64,000 nucleotides of DNA from Paludibacter sp. UBA6032 (GTDB taxonomy: Bacteria; Bacteroidota; Bacteroidia; Bacteroidales; Paludibacteraceae): contig DIZI01000007.1 in assembly GCA_002427885.1 (NCBI GenBank), positions 16,565 to 80,564 on the forward strand, read 5' to 3'. Of the stretch, positions 17,555 through 26,770 are shown piece by piece (the stretch's first letter is position 1; the number at the start of each line of letters is the position of its first letter). Position numbers and translations under genes: made by a program. The notes below the pieces were generated by a model. The model was not told the origin of the DNA and ran no database searches. It saw only the letters and a list, made by a program, of their open reading frames with translations.

Positions 17555-19084
17555 ATGTTTAAAAAACACCCAAAAGGCCTGATTGCAGCTTCTCTTGCAA
17601 ATATGGGCGAACGCTTTGGTTTTTACACCATGATGGCGATTCTCGTACTTTTTCTAATGTCAAAATTCGGTTTGGACGAAACACAAGCAGGGCTTATTTA
17701 CGCTGTATTTTATTTTTCCATTTATATTCTGGCTTTTGTCGGAGGTTTGATTGCCGATAAAAAACGAAATTACAAAGGCACCATTCTAATTGGTCTGATT
17801 TTAATGACAGTCGGTTATTTCATAATGGCAATTCCGACACCAACTCCCGTTCCGGAAGGTTCATTTGGTCTGTATTTGGCAATGACATGTTTCGGATTAT
17901 TAGTAATTGCATTCGGAAACGGTCTTTTTAAAGGAAATCTACAGGCATTAGTTGGTCAGATGTATGATAATCCTGAATATTCCAAACAACGGGATTCGGG
18001 ATTTTCGTTATTTTACATGTTTATCAATGTAGGTGCCATTTTTGCACCATTTGCAGCTGTTGGTATGCGTAACGGTTGGTTGAAATCACACGGTTTTGCT
18101 TATAATCCCGATCTTCCTGCGTTGTGTCATGAACAATTAAATTCAACTATTTCAACTGATGCAGCATTTCGTTTTCACGATTTGGCAACAAAAGTGGGTT
18201 ATTCGGGCACTGATTTAAATGCTTTTGCAAAAGAATATCTGAATTTATTTACTACCGGATTTCATTATGCTTTTGCCATTGCCATTGGTGCCATGATAAT
18301 ATCACTTATTGTATATTTGATAAATAAAAAGAATTTCCCCAATCCAAAATCGGCTCACGAAAAATCGTCATCAACGGATGTGGAAATGGATGTAGCTGAA
18401 ATAAAACAACGTTTATATGCACTTTTTGCTGTATTTGGCGTGGTTATTTTCTTTTGGTTTTCCTTTCATCAAAATGGTTTGACACTTACCTATTTTGCAA
18501 AAGATTATACTAATCTGAGCGGCTTGGTTTTGGATTTAGGTTTCACAACCATTCAGGGAGCTGAAATTTTCCAATCCATAAATCCTATATTTGTTGTACT
18601 TCTAACGCCTATAATTATGTCGGTTTTCGGATTTTTACGTTCAAAAGGTTGGGAACCTTCAACACCGCGCAAAATAGCAATCGGAATGGGAATTGCGGCT
18701 TTAGCGTATGTTACCATGTCAATTGGCTCGATGGGTTTGCCAACAAAATCAGTTATTACTGAAATGGGCGGATTACCTGATGCTCAACGTGTAACGCCAT
18801 TTTTATTGATTGGTACATATCTGATTTTGACCATTGCGGAATTATTCATCAGTCCGATGGGAATTTCGTTCGTTTCAAAAGTAGCACCACCAAAATATCA
18901 GGGAATTATGCAGGGAGCATGGCTGGGAGCTACAGCAGTTGGAAACCAGTTACTTTTTATTGGTGCCATTTTTTACAAAAGTATTCCAATTTCAATGGTA
19001 TGGATAGTTTTTGTTGTGGCTTGCAGTATTTCGATGTTTACTATGTTGGGTATGTTGAAGTGGCTCGAACGAATTACAAAATAA
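17555..19084 (+). CDS. POT/PTR-family proton-coupled oligopeptide transporter
   Basis: The product is 509 residues with 12-14 hydrophobic segments. The PTR2 signature is near the N-terminus (ANMGERFGFYTMMAIL, equivalent to the proton-coupling ExxERF motif), with a long loop at about 175-230 and a paired second bundle. It imports di- and tripeptides with protons across the inner membrane. It follows the receiver/PEP fusion by 136 bp and lies in the same region as two proline-peptide peptidases and HypD, so di/tripeptides containing Pro or Hyp are plausible cargo (inference). A strong terminator follows. Confidence 0.9.
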   Translation: MFKKHPKGLIAASLANMGERFGFYTMMAILVLFLMSKFGLDETQAGLIYAVFYFSIYILAFVGGLIADKKRNYKGTILIGLILMTVGYFIMAIPTPTPVPEGSFGLYLAMTCFGLLVIAFGNGLFKGNLQALVGQMYDNPEYSKQRDSGFSLFYMFINVGAIFAPFAAVGMRNGWLKSHGFAYNPDLPALCHEQLNSTISTDAAFRFHDLATKVGYSGTDLNAFAKEYLNLFTTGFHYAFAIAIGAMIISLIVYLINKKNFPNPKSAHEKSSSTDVEMDVAEIKQRLYALFAVFGVVIFFWFSFHQNGLTLTYFAKDYTNLSGLVLDLGFTTIQGAEIFQSINPIFVVLLTPIIMSVFGFLRSKGWEPSTPRKIAIGMGIAALAYVTMSIGSMGLPTKSVITEMGGLPDAQRVTPFLLIGTYLILTIAELFISPMGISFVSKVAPPKYQGIMQGAWLGATAVGNQLLFIGAIFYKSIPISMVWIVFVVACSISMFTMLGMLKWLERITK

Positions 19085-19125
19085 ATTTTTCTCCCCTTTG
19101 GCGAGAGGATATTGCTTCAAGTTTT

Positions 19126-19168
19126 TGATAATCATATCGCTTTCAGCGATATGATTATCCGTTTTTTA
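19126..19168 (+). terminator. Rho-independent terminator after the peptide transporter gene
   Basis: A 15-bp perfect stem (GATAATCATATCGCT against AGCGATATGATTATC) with a TTC loop, then a T run. Confidence 0.9.
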
Positions 19169-19278
19169 AATCCGCTCAACCAGCGGAAATCCGCGTTCTA
19201 TTCATCTGTTTTTTTGTTTGATTATAGGACATTATTTATTTCCACGTATTTAAGTCTTTAATCTTTGGTTTTTTTTTT

Positions 19279-20370
19279 CTACTTCTGATTTTCTTCGGTT
19301 GCAACAAATGGCAACTTTTCATCGGCTTTCAAATGTAAGGTTTGTGTTGGAAATGCAAACTGAAGACCGGCTTTATTAAAAGCACTCAAAACTGCTAAAT
19401 TCACCTGAGAAATGGTTTCAGGTATATCCGATTTTTTTTTGATGAAATAGATAAATGTAATTATCATGGAATAATCGGCAAAGTCAGAAAAATATACGAA
19501 AATGTCTTTTGAATCGATACCTGCAACAGTTTTAGGCATGTTTTTCAAAATTTCCAGGGCCTGATTCATTTTTTCAGGAGTGGTATCATAGGTCAATCCA
19601 ATTTTGGATAAAACACGTCTCATAGGTTCCTCCGAAACGTTTTCTACCGAAGCTTCCACCAATTTGAAGTTTGGAATAGTTACCAAACATCTGTCCATAG
19701 TTCTTAACCGGGTACTGCGGATACCTATATCTTCAATTATTCCATCAAAACCATCAACCTTTATGCGGTCGCCGATACGAAACGGACGGTCGGAAAAAAT
19801 AGTAATACCACCAAAAATATTTTTGATAGTATCTTGCGCAGCCAGAGCAAATGCCAAACCACCAATTCCCAAACTGGCGATCAATGTACCAACATTAAAA
19901 CCGGCATTATTCAAAGCCATTACAATTCCTATTGCCCAGATAATTCCCAATAATGACCGCCGAATGATGGGTAAAAAATTGTTATCGATGCGTTTATTGT
20001 TTGGATCATTGGCAATGGGGGCTAAATATTCTTCAATCAGCGAATTTACTAACCGAACCGCAAACCAGGTGATATTGATAACAATAAGTATCTGATATGC
20101 TCTGAATAAAAACATATCCAACGATCTATCTAACTCCAATCGGCTTGTTGCTATCCAGATAGCACCTAAAGCAATGCCAAGCAGTACCGGAGCTTCAAGC
20201 ATTTGAAATAAAATATCGTCGAGACGATTTTTGGTTTTGGATGTAATTTTATGAATGACATGCTTATTGAGCAACACAAAACCCTTATTCAAAACAAATG
20301 CACCCAAAATAATCAGGACTGAAATTATCCATTGATGTATCGTATTTCCGTAAAATGTTTGTTCAAGCAT
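19279..20370 (-). CDS. MscS-family mechanosensitive channel
   Basis: The product is 363 residues. Several transmembrane segments occupy about 1-185, with the pore helix and beta domain visible as GLAFALAAQDTIKNIFGGI and FRIGDRIKVDGFDG. A cytoplasmic vestibule domain follows to about 345. It releases osmolytes on hypo-osmotic shock. Length and motif order fit ordinary small-conductance MscS/YnaI-type channels. It lies 56 bp from nadE on the same strand and may be co-transcribed with it, though their functions are unrelated. Confidence 0.9.
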   Translation of the reverse strand: MLEQTFYGNTIHQWIISVLIILGAFVLNKGFVLLNKHVIHKITSKTKNRLDDILFQMLEAPVLLGIALGAIWIATSRLELDRSLDMFLFRAYQILIVINITWFAVRLVNSLIEEYLAPIANDPNNKRIDNNFLPIIRRSLLGIIWAIGIVMALNNAGFNVGTLIASLGIGGLAFALAAQDTIKNIFGGITIFSDRPFRIGDRIKVDGFDGIIEDIGIRSTRLRTMDRCLVTIPNFKLVEASVENVSEEPMRRVLSKIGLTYDTTPEKMNQALEILKNMPKTVAGIDSKDIFVYFSDFADYSMIITFIYFIKKKSDIPETISQVNLAVLSAFNKAGLQFAFPTQTLHLKADEKLPFVATEENQK

Positions 20371-20426
20371 ATGTAAAAATTTGAAAATGAACTAATTTGA
20401 AAATGTATCAATAAGAGTTTAAACAA

Positions 20427-22331
20427 TTAATTGTCAACACTCAGGATAAAAGCTACCGCATCACTCGGCATACGCCATTCTCCACGAGGAGAGAGATTAA
20501 TTGAACCCACTTTGGGTCCATCAGGCATACAGGAGCGTTTAAACTGTTGCGAGAAAAAGCGGCGAAGAAAAACTTTCAACCATTTCTGTAATATTTCATC
20601 AGAATAAAGATCTGCAAAGGCGTTTTTAGCTAAAAAGAGTATCTTGTCCGGTGAAAAGCCGAAACGAACAAAATAGTAAAGAAAGAAATCGTGTAATTCA
20701 TATGGTCCGACAATTTCTTCTGTTTTCTGGGCAATATCTCCGTTATGATCAGCCGGCAATAATTCCGGACTTACCGGTGTATCAAGCACATCCTGAAGAA
20801 TAGTTTTGGATGTTTCATCCAATTGATTTGAAGCCCAATCGACCAGATAACGCACCAGAGTTTTAGGAACACCGCTGTTCACGCCGTACATCGACATATG
20901 ATCACCGTTATAAGTTGCCCATCCAAGCGCCAGTTCCGATAAATCACCGGTACCAATCACCAATCCGTTGTGTTTATTGGCAATATCCATTAAAATCTGC
21001 GTACGTTCGCGAGCCTGTGTGTTTTCATAGGTTACATCGTGCGTTCCTACATCGTGATTAATGTCTTTGAAATGTTGAATACAAGCCTCCTTAATAGAAA
21101 TTTCGAGGGAAGTAATGCCCAGAGATTTCATCAGATTCAGTGCATTATTGTACGTTCTGTCGGTCGTACCAAATCCCGGCATGGTAATGCCCATAATACG
21201 TTTGCGGTCAAATCTGAGTTTATCGGCGGTCTTGACACAAACCAACAATGCCAGAGTTGAATCCAGTCCGCCTGAAATGCCAACTACCAAAGTTTTTGAT
21301 TGGGTGTATAACCAGCGTTTAGCCAACCCGCCAACCTGAATGGAAAATATTTCCTGACAACTTTCGTTTCGGTTATTAATGGGTGGTACAAATGGATGTA
21401 TCCCAAAAGTTCTTTTTAATTCAAATTGAGTATAATTTGCTTCTGCAATTTTAATAGTCCTGAAATTTGGTTTCGATTTTTTCTGATTAAAATTGGTATT
21501 TCGAATCCGGTCGGCTATCAAACGCTCAATATCAATTTCAGTTACAATTAACTGTGGTTCAAATGAAAAGCGCTCTGATTCCAGCAAAATTTTACCGTTT
21601 TCAGCAATAATTCCATTGCCCGAGAAAACCATGTCGGTTGTTGATTCTCCGGCTCCTGCAGATGCATATACATAACCGGCATTGCAACGGGCTGACTGCT
21701 GCTCAATGAGTTGTCTGCGATAACTTTGTTTACCAATTAATTCGTTACTCGCCGAGAGATTGAAAATAATTTCGGCACCCTGAAGGACTTGTTGTGAGCT
21801 GGGTGGAATGGGAACCCAAAGATCTTCACAAATTTCAATCCCAAATGTAAATTTAGTATCGGAGAATAATAAATCCGTTCCGAATGGAACCAGTTCGTCC
21901 GACAAAGAGATGGTTTGTAAATCGGTTGCCAAACCAGACGAGAACCAACGCTTCTCGTAATATTCATCCTGATTGGGAATATGTGTTTTTGGAACTACTC
22001 CTAAAATTTGCCCGCTTTGAAGTACAACGGCTACATTAAAAAGCTGATTTTGAATACGGACAGGCATGCCGGCAATAATGACACAAGTGGTAGGGGAAGA
22101 TGCTATTTTTAATTCGCCTAATGCTTTTTCGGCATCAGCAAGTAATTGTTGCTGAAAAAAAAGATCGGCACAAGTATAGCCCGTAATTGACAACTCAGGG
22201 AAACATACAACCTGTACTTTTTCCTTTTCAGCCTGAAGAACCAAATCAGTCATCCGGGCAACATTAAACACACAATCAGCTACCCGAAGTTCGGGAACTG
22301 CTGCAGCCACACGTACAAATCCATTATTCAT
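20427..22331 (-). CDS. nadE: Glutamine-dependent NAD+ synthetase
   Basis: The product is 634 residues with two domains. The N-terminal nitrilase-type glutaminase (about 1-280) has the Glu-Lys-Cys triad in FPELSITGY, VVPKTHIP and GIEICEDLW. The C-terminal ATP-pyrophosphatase domain (about 320-634) has the P-loop VGISGGLDSTLAL and a GTGDLSELALGW segment. It converts deamido-NAD to NAD+ using ammonia channelled from glutamine, the last step of NAD synthesis, in the cytoplasm. The length is normal for this bifunctional type. A four-helix-bundle gene starts 36 bp upstream. Confidence 0.95.
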   Translation of the reverse strand: MNNGFVRVAAAVPELRVADCVFNVARMTDLVLQAEKEKVQVVCFPELSITGYTCADLFFQQQLLADAEKALGELKIASSPTTCVIIAGMPVRIQNQLFNVAVVLQSGQILGVVPKTHIPNQDEYYEKRWFSSGLATDLQTISLSDELVPFGTDLLFSDTKFTFGIEICEDLWVPIPPSSQQVLQGAEIIFNLSASNELIGKQSYRRQLIEQQSARCNAGYVYASAGAGESTTDMVFSGNGIIAENGKILLESERFSFEPQLIVTEIDIERLIADRIRNTNFNQKKSKPNFRTIKIAEANYTQFELKRTFGIHPFVPPINNRNESCQEIFSIQVGGLAKRWLYTQSKTLVVGISGGLDSTLALLVCVKTADKLRFDRKRIMGITMPGFGTTDRTYNNALNLMKSLGITSLEISIKEACIQHFKDINHDVGTHDVTYENTQARERTQILMDIANKHNGLVIGTGDLSELALGWATYNGDHMSMYGVNSGVPKTLVRYLVDWASNQLDETSKTILQDVLDTPVSPELLPADHNGDIAQKTEEIVGPYELHDFFLYYFVRFGFSPDKILFLAKNAFADLYSDEILQKWLKVFLRRFFSQQFKRSCMPDGPKVGSINLSPRGEWRMPSDAVAFILSVDN

Positions 22332-22367
22332 TTGGTTGATTTGTTTACTTGTTAATTGGTTGAATGG

Positions 22368-22751
22368 TTAATTCGTTGATTTGGGTAGATCTTTCTGTTT
22401 TTGCAGAAATCCTATATATCCATTTAATAATTTCATACACTTTTCATGTATCATCCTGAAATCATCAAGTTGTTCTTCAGTTATATAATTCTCGTCAAAA
22501 GCACAAATTAAATGATCCAAAATTTCTGATAACGAGCCTCTTGATTGTCGGCAAAACTGTATATTTTCCTGAAAATGGTAACGTCCGTGCCCTTCAGCTA
22601 TATTAGCTGTAACAGACCTGCTTGCCCTGATTAATTGATCTGTAAGCCTGTATTTTTCTTCACTTGGAAATGTTTTAACAAGTGTCGAAATCTGATTTCT
22701 GAAACTTCGACATTCTTTCCAAACTTCAAGCGATTCAAAATTATTAGCCAT
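22368..22751 (-). CDS. Four-helix bundle protein (S23/23S rRNA intervening-sequence family)
   Basis: The product is 127 residues, all helical, with the family pattern: FESLEVWKECRSF opening, PSEEKYRLTDQLIRAS, SVTANIAEGHGRY and a C-terminal helix pair. Relatives were first seen encoded in 23S rRNA intervening sequences but are also common as free-standing genes, as here, where no rRNA is near. Molecular role is unknown. The flanking spacers are AT-rich degenerate repeats, which fits a small insertion between neighbours (inference). Confidence 0.85.
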   Translation of the reverse strand: MANNFESLEVWKECRSFRNQISTLVKTFPSEEKYRLTDQLIRASRSVTANIAEGHGRYHFQENIQFCRQSRGSLSEILDHLICAFDENYITEEQLDDFRMIHEKCMKLLNGYIGFLQKQKDLPKSTN

Positions 22752-22857
22752 TTTTTCAAATAAATTGAATATAATTTAAATAACTTCAATCAAATCTAAA
22801 CCTTCTAAACCAATTAACTAATTAACTAATTAGCCAATAAACTGATGAACCATTTAA

Positions 22858-23259
22858 CTAATTCTCTAATTTCTCCATATCACTTAAATAAATTTCAAGC
22901 GATTTAGCTGAAATTCGAATTTCCATAACAGAAAGAGTCAGTGAAATGATGAGTAAAATCAATGCTAAACCAAAAATATATACTGATATGACTTGTAAAC
23001 CAACATAGATAAAAAACATAGTAGCCACACATAATAATAAGCTGGCTACACCCAATAATTGCATATTCTTTGTCAGGTATAATCTTCGTCGCAAGTTCAT
23101 AATCTGAGCACGAGTCAGAGCCGATTGATCTTCCATATAACGATCCTTCAACGTCCGTACCAATTGAGCGTACGATAAGAACCGGTTTGTATAAGCCAAC
23201 AGTAAAAGAGAAATCGCTGAAAATAAAAATGTTGGCGTAATAAGCGTTAGTTCGACCAT
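22858..23259 (-). CDS. DUF2721 membrane protein
   Basis: The product is 133 residues with three hydrophobic helices (about 5-25, 66-88, 91-112) and a basic middle segment (AQIMNLRRRLYLTKNMQLL) characteristic of DUF2721 proteins. It is an inner-membrane protein of unknown role, 34 bp downstream of the flavodiiron gene on the same strand and so probably co-transcribed with it. Confidence 0.8.
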   Translation of the reverse strand: MVELTLITPTFLFSAISLLLLAYTNRFLSYAQLVRTLKDRYMEDQSALTRAQIMNLRRRLYLTKNMQLLGVASLLLCVATMFFIYVGLQVISVYIFGLALILLIISLTLSVMEIRISAKSLEIYLSDMEKLEN

Positions 23260-23293
23260 GATAAATTTTGATTTTCAATGAATATATAATTAC

Positions 23294-24511
23294 TTAACCA
23301 CAATGTTGGCTTTCCAGATAAGGCAATTTTACCAGTTCAGCCACTTGATGTCCAAGTTCCAGTAAAGCCTGATAGTTTTCAGTTTTCAATCCCTGTTTTT
23401 CTTCAACTGAAATTTCAGCAGTTGGCCATTTCATTGTTTCCCCAAATGTTTTAAGCCGTTGATTGGCAGCTCCTGCCCAGGTGAAAGATCCAAAATAACC
23501 GAAAACCCGATTTTTTACTCCACGGATTTCTATTTTCCGAAGTAACGATTCCACTTCCGGATATAATTCGTTACTATAAGTCGGACTTCCAACAATTAAT
23601 CCTTTGTATTTGAATATATCCTGCAAAATATACGAAGAATCCGTTTTGGAAACATTATGGATAATGATGTCTTTTATACCAGCTTCTGCAAGGCCTTGGG
23701 CAACCGTTTCCGCCATCAATTCCGTATAGCCATACATGGAGCCATAAACGATTACAACACCTTCAGCACCTTTATAACGACTTAATTGATCATAAAGATC
23801 TACTACTTCGGAAATATTTTCTCTCCATACAGGGCCATGGGTACTGCAAATAGTTTCAAAATCAATTGGTGTCAGTTTCTTCAATGCTTTTTGTACAGCT
23901 GCACCGTATTTCCCAACGATATTAGCATAATAACGAACCATTTCATCCCAATAACGGTTCACATTCATATCCGTGTCAAGTACAGCACCATCCAGTGTTC
24001 CAAAACAGCCAAAAGCATCTCCTGTAAAAAGAACTTTCTCACCCTGATCATAAGTCATCATGGTTTCGGGCCAATGAACCATTGGGGTAAGGAAAAACTC
24101 CAGTTTATGAGATCCCAGCGAAAGAATTTCTCCATCTTTAATTTCTTTGACATTTTCGACCAAACCGTAAAAACCTTCCACCATACTCAATGTTTTGGCG
24201 TTTCCTACAATAATGATTTCGGGATAATACTGGCGGATAATGCGTAATGAGCCGGAATGATCCGGTTCCATATGATTGATAATAAGATAATCAAGTGTTC
24301 TTCCCTGTAATTGTGATTGAATTTTGTCAATAAACAGATCACCGAATGAAATATCAACCGTATCAACAAGAGCTGTTTTCTGATCCATTATCAAATAGGC
24401 ATTATACGAAACCCCATTTGTCAATGGAATCATATTTTCAAATTTATGCTTTTGCCGGTCGTTAACACCTACATAAAAAATATCATTTGCTATTAGTTGA
24501 TTCTTAAACAT
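23294..24511 (-). CDS. FprA-type flavodiiron protein (oxygen/NO reductase)
   Basis: The product is 405 residues. The N-terminal metallo-beta-lactamase-like diiron domain (about 1-250) has ligands HMEPDHSGS, a His in TPMVHWPETM, an Asp in FTGDAFGCFG and a His in STHGPVWR. A C-terminal flavodoxin domain starts at about 255 with the FMN loop YGSMYGYTE. Such proteins reduce O2 to water or NO to N2O in anaerobes, with electrons from rubredoxin or similar donors. This would protect the oxygen-sensitive glycyl-radical enzyme also encoded in this window (inference). Confidence 0.93.
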   Translation of the reverse strand: MFKNQLIANDIFYVGVNDRQKHKFENMIPLTNGVSYNAYLIMDQKTALVDTVDISFGDLFIDKIQSQLQGRTLDYLIINHMEPDHSGSLRIIRQYYPEIIIVGNAKTLSMVEGFYGLVENVKEIKDGEILSLGSHKLEFFLTPMVHWPETMMTYDQGEKVLFTGDAFGCFGTLDGAVLDTDMNVNRYWDEMVRYYANIVGKYGAAVQKALKKLTPIDFETICSTHGPVWRENISEVVDLYDQLSRYKGAEGVVIVYGSMYGYTELMAETVAQGLAEAGIKDIIIHNVSKTDSSYILQDIFKYKGLIVGSPTYSNELYPEVESLLRKIEIRGVKNRVFGYFGSFTWAGAANQRLKTFGETMKWPTAEISVEEKQGLKTENYQALLELGHQVAELVKLPYLESQHCG

Positions 24512-24575
24512 GAAAATTAATCTTTTGTGAATTTATACCTTAATAATACCCTTAAATTGCTATTTATTTTGACTG

Positions 24576-24583
24576 CAAAGATA
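24576..24583 (-). promoter_or_regulatory. -7 box TATCTTTG of the flavodiiron gene
   Basis: An exact TAnnTTTG match on the minus strand 65 bp before the start codon, within the divergent spacer to topB. No clear -33 box. Confidence 0.45.
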
Positions 24584-24671
24584 CAATTTTTTTACGATTT
24601 TTCATAAAAAAGCGATAAGTCAAATGTAACAAATTAAAAAATCAGGTCCTTCAAATGCGAAAGAATTTCTG

Positions 24672-24679
24672 TACTTTTG
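24672..24679 (+). promoter_or_regulatory. -7 box TACTTTTG of topB
   Basis: An exact TAnnTTTG match on the plus strand about 100 bp before the ATG at 24781. Confidence 0.4.
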
Positions 24680-24780
24680 CAAGATAATCAGAAATTCTTG
24701 AAGTTGAAAATTCATGCTTCTTTAGTTTCAAAAAAAAATCTTATTCTGACTTTTTACTTTCTAACTCCTAACAAAAAAAG

Positions 24781-26715
24781 ATGATTGTTTGTATTGCCGA
24801 AAAGCCCAGTGTAGCAAGGGATATTGCAGAAGTTCTTGGTGCTAAAAACAGAAAAGACGGATATATCGAAGGAAACGGTTATCAGGTAACCTGGACCTTT
24901 GGGCATTTGTGCGGCTTATTGGAACCACATGAATACACACCTGAATGGAAACCATGGGCTTTAAGTCATTTACCCATGATTCCTCAACGGTTTGGCATTA
25001 AAGTAATGAATGATAGTGGTATTCAAAAACAATTCAAGACAATTGAAACCTTGATGGCCAGTGCAGACGAAGTGATTAATTGCGGTGATGCCGGTCAGGA
25101 AGGAGAATTGATTCAACGCTGGGTCATGCAAAAAGCATTATGCAAATGTCCTGTAAAAAGATTATGGATATCATCCTTAACCGAAGAAGCCATACGGGAA
25201 GGATTTACCAAACTCAAAGACCAAAGCGAATATCAACGACTTTACGAAGCCGGACTTTCGCGTGCCATTGGCGATTGGTTGTTAGGCATGAATGCCACAC
25301 GGCTTTATACACTGAAATATGGAAAAAACCGCCAGGTACTTTCTATCGGACGTGTTCAAACGCCCACTTTGGCTCTTATCGTTAACCGGCAATTGGAAAT
25401 TGAAAACTTTAAACCCGAAGCCTATTGGGAACTCAAGACAGTTTATCGTGATACTGTTTTTTCAGCTTCAAAGGGCCGTTTTTTGAGCGTTGAAGAAGGA
25501 ACTACTTTTTTAGATACCGTTCGAACAGCAGAATTTATTGTAACAGATATCAATACAAAAAAAGGAACTGAATCGGCTCCTCGCTTGTTCGATTTAACTT
25601 CACTACAGGTTGAATGCAATAAAAAAATGGGTTATTCGGCTGACGAAACCTTGAAAATAATTCAAAGCCTTTACGAAAAGAAAATAACAACTTATCCGCG
25701 TGTTGACACAACTTATCTGACTGACGATATTTATCCCAAAATTCCTGATATTCTGAAAGGGATTAAAGATTATGAATTACTTACAAAGCCTTTACTTGCC
25801 GGGAAATTACCGAAAACAAAAAAAGTTTTCGACAACTCAAAAGTAACTGATCACCACGCCATTATTCCGACAGGAATTCACCCAACTGCTCTTACCGATA
25901 CTGAACGGGCTGTTTTTGATATGGTTGCACTACGCTTTATAGCCAACTTTTATCCTGAATGTAAAATTTCGACGACAACTGTTTTAGGTGAAGTGGAAAG
26001 CATCGAATTTAAAGTGAATGGAAAACAAATACTCGAACCCGGATGGCGGGTGGTATTTACGAAGGCAAAAAGCCAGAGCGAAGAAACCGAGAGTGAAGAT
26101 GATGAAAAAACCTTACCGATTTTTGTAATAGGTGAAAGTGGTCCGCATGAACCAACTTTAGCTGAAAAATGGACGTCACCGCCAAAATCACATACAGAAG
26201 CAACCTTACTCCGGGCTATGGAAACAGCAGGAAAACTGGTTGACAATGAAGAGCTACGTGATGCTTTGAAAGAAAATGGAATAGGACGTCCTTCTACACG
26301 CGCTTCGATAATTGAAACACTTTTCAAACGCGAATATATCCGCAAGGAACGTAAGAATCTGATTGCTACCAATACAGGAGTCGAACTAATTGGAATGATT
26401 CAGGAGGATTTACTCAAATCAGCTGAACTGACCGGTTTATGGGAAAAAAAACTCCGGCAAATAGAAAAAGGCGAATACGAAGCGAAAGTATTTTTAGACG
26501 AAATGAAATCATTGATTACCGAAATAGTTTTTAATGTAAAAAGCGATAACAGTAGAATCACTCCTACCCTGACTCATTCCACTCAAACAGAAACAACTGA
26601 AGGTAAAATCTGCCCACTTTGCGGAAAAGGAACTATACTAAAAGGTAAAACTGCTTATGGGTGTAGTCGGTGGAAAGAAGGTTGTGAATACAGGTTACCA
26701 TTCCAACAACAATAA
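24781..26715 (+). CDS. topB: DNA topoisomerase III (type IA)
   Basis: The product is 644 residues. The Toprim domain is at the N-terminus (MIVCIAEKPSVARDIAEVLG and the metal-binding region NCGDAGQEGELI). The catalytic Tyr is in TTYPRVDTTYL at about residue 310, and the family segment ENGIGRPSTRASII lies near 500. A single zinc-finger-like tail (CPLCGKGT...CSRWKEGC) occupies the end. It relaxes and decatenates single-stranded DNA crossings. Type III copies outside the main topA gene often occur on mobile elements, but nothing else here suggests one. Confidence 0.93.
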   Translation: MIVCIAEKPSVARDIAEVLGAKNRKDGYIEGNGYQVTWTFGHLCGLLEPHEYTPEWKPWALSHLPMIPQRFGIKVMNDSGIQKQFKTIETLMASADEVINCGDAGQEGELIQRWVMQKALCKCPVKRLWISSLTEEAIREGFTKLKDQSEYQRLYEAGLSRAIGDWLLGMNATRLYTLKYGKNRQVLSIGRVQTPTLALIVNRQLEIENFKPEAYWELKTVYRDTVFSASKGRFLSVEEGTTFLDTVRTAEFIVTDINTKKGTESAPRLFDLTSLQVECNKKMGYSADETLKIIQSLYEKKITTYPRVDTTYLTDDIYPKIPDILKGIKDYELLTKPLLAGKLPKTKKVFDNSKVTDHHAIIPTGIHPTALTDTERAVFDMVALRFIANFYPECKISTTTVLGEVESIEFKVNGKQILEPGWRVVFTKAKSQSEETESEDDEKTLPIFVIGESGPHEPTLAEKWTSPPKSHTEATLLRAMETAGKLVDNEELRDALKENGIGRPSTRASIIETLFKREYIRKERKNLIATNTGVELIGMIQEDLLKSAELTGLWEKKLRQIEKGEYEAKVFLDEMKSLITEIVFNVKSDNSRITPTLTHSTQTETTEGKICPLCGKGTILKGKTAYGCSRWKEGCEYRLPFQQQ

Positions 26716-26721
26716 TTTCAG

Positions 26722-26756
26722 AAAAAAGTCTTACTTTCATGTAAGACTTTTTTTTG
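26722..26756. terminator. Bidirectional terminator between topB and the M6 protease gene
   Basis: The stem AAAAAAGTCTTAC pairs with GTAAGACTTTTTT around a TTTCAT loop, with A/T runs on both sides. It serves both convergent genes. Confidence 0.88.
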
Positions 26757-26770
26757 TCAAATTCAAAACT

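Noticed and set aside
22368..22751. Retron, toxin or defence gene reading of the four-helix-bundle protein
   Set aside because: It has the ordinary S23/IVP pattern and no reverse transcriptase or toxin partner nearby.
24781..26715. topB as the mark of an integrated mobile element
   Set aside because: Neighbours are housekeeping genes; no integrase, relaxase or attachment repeats seen.
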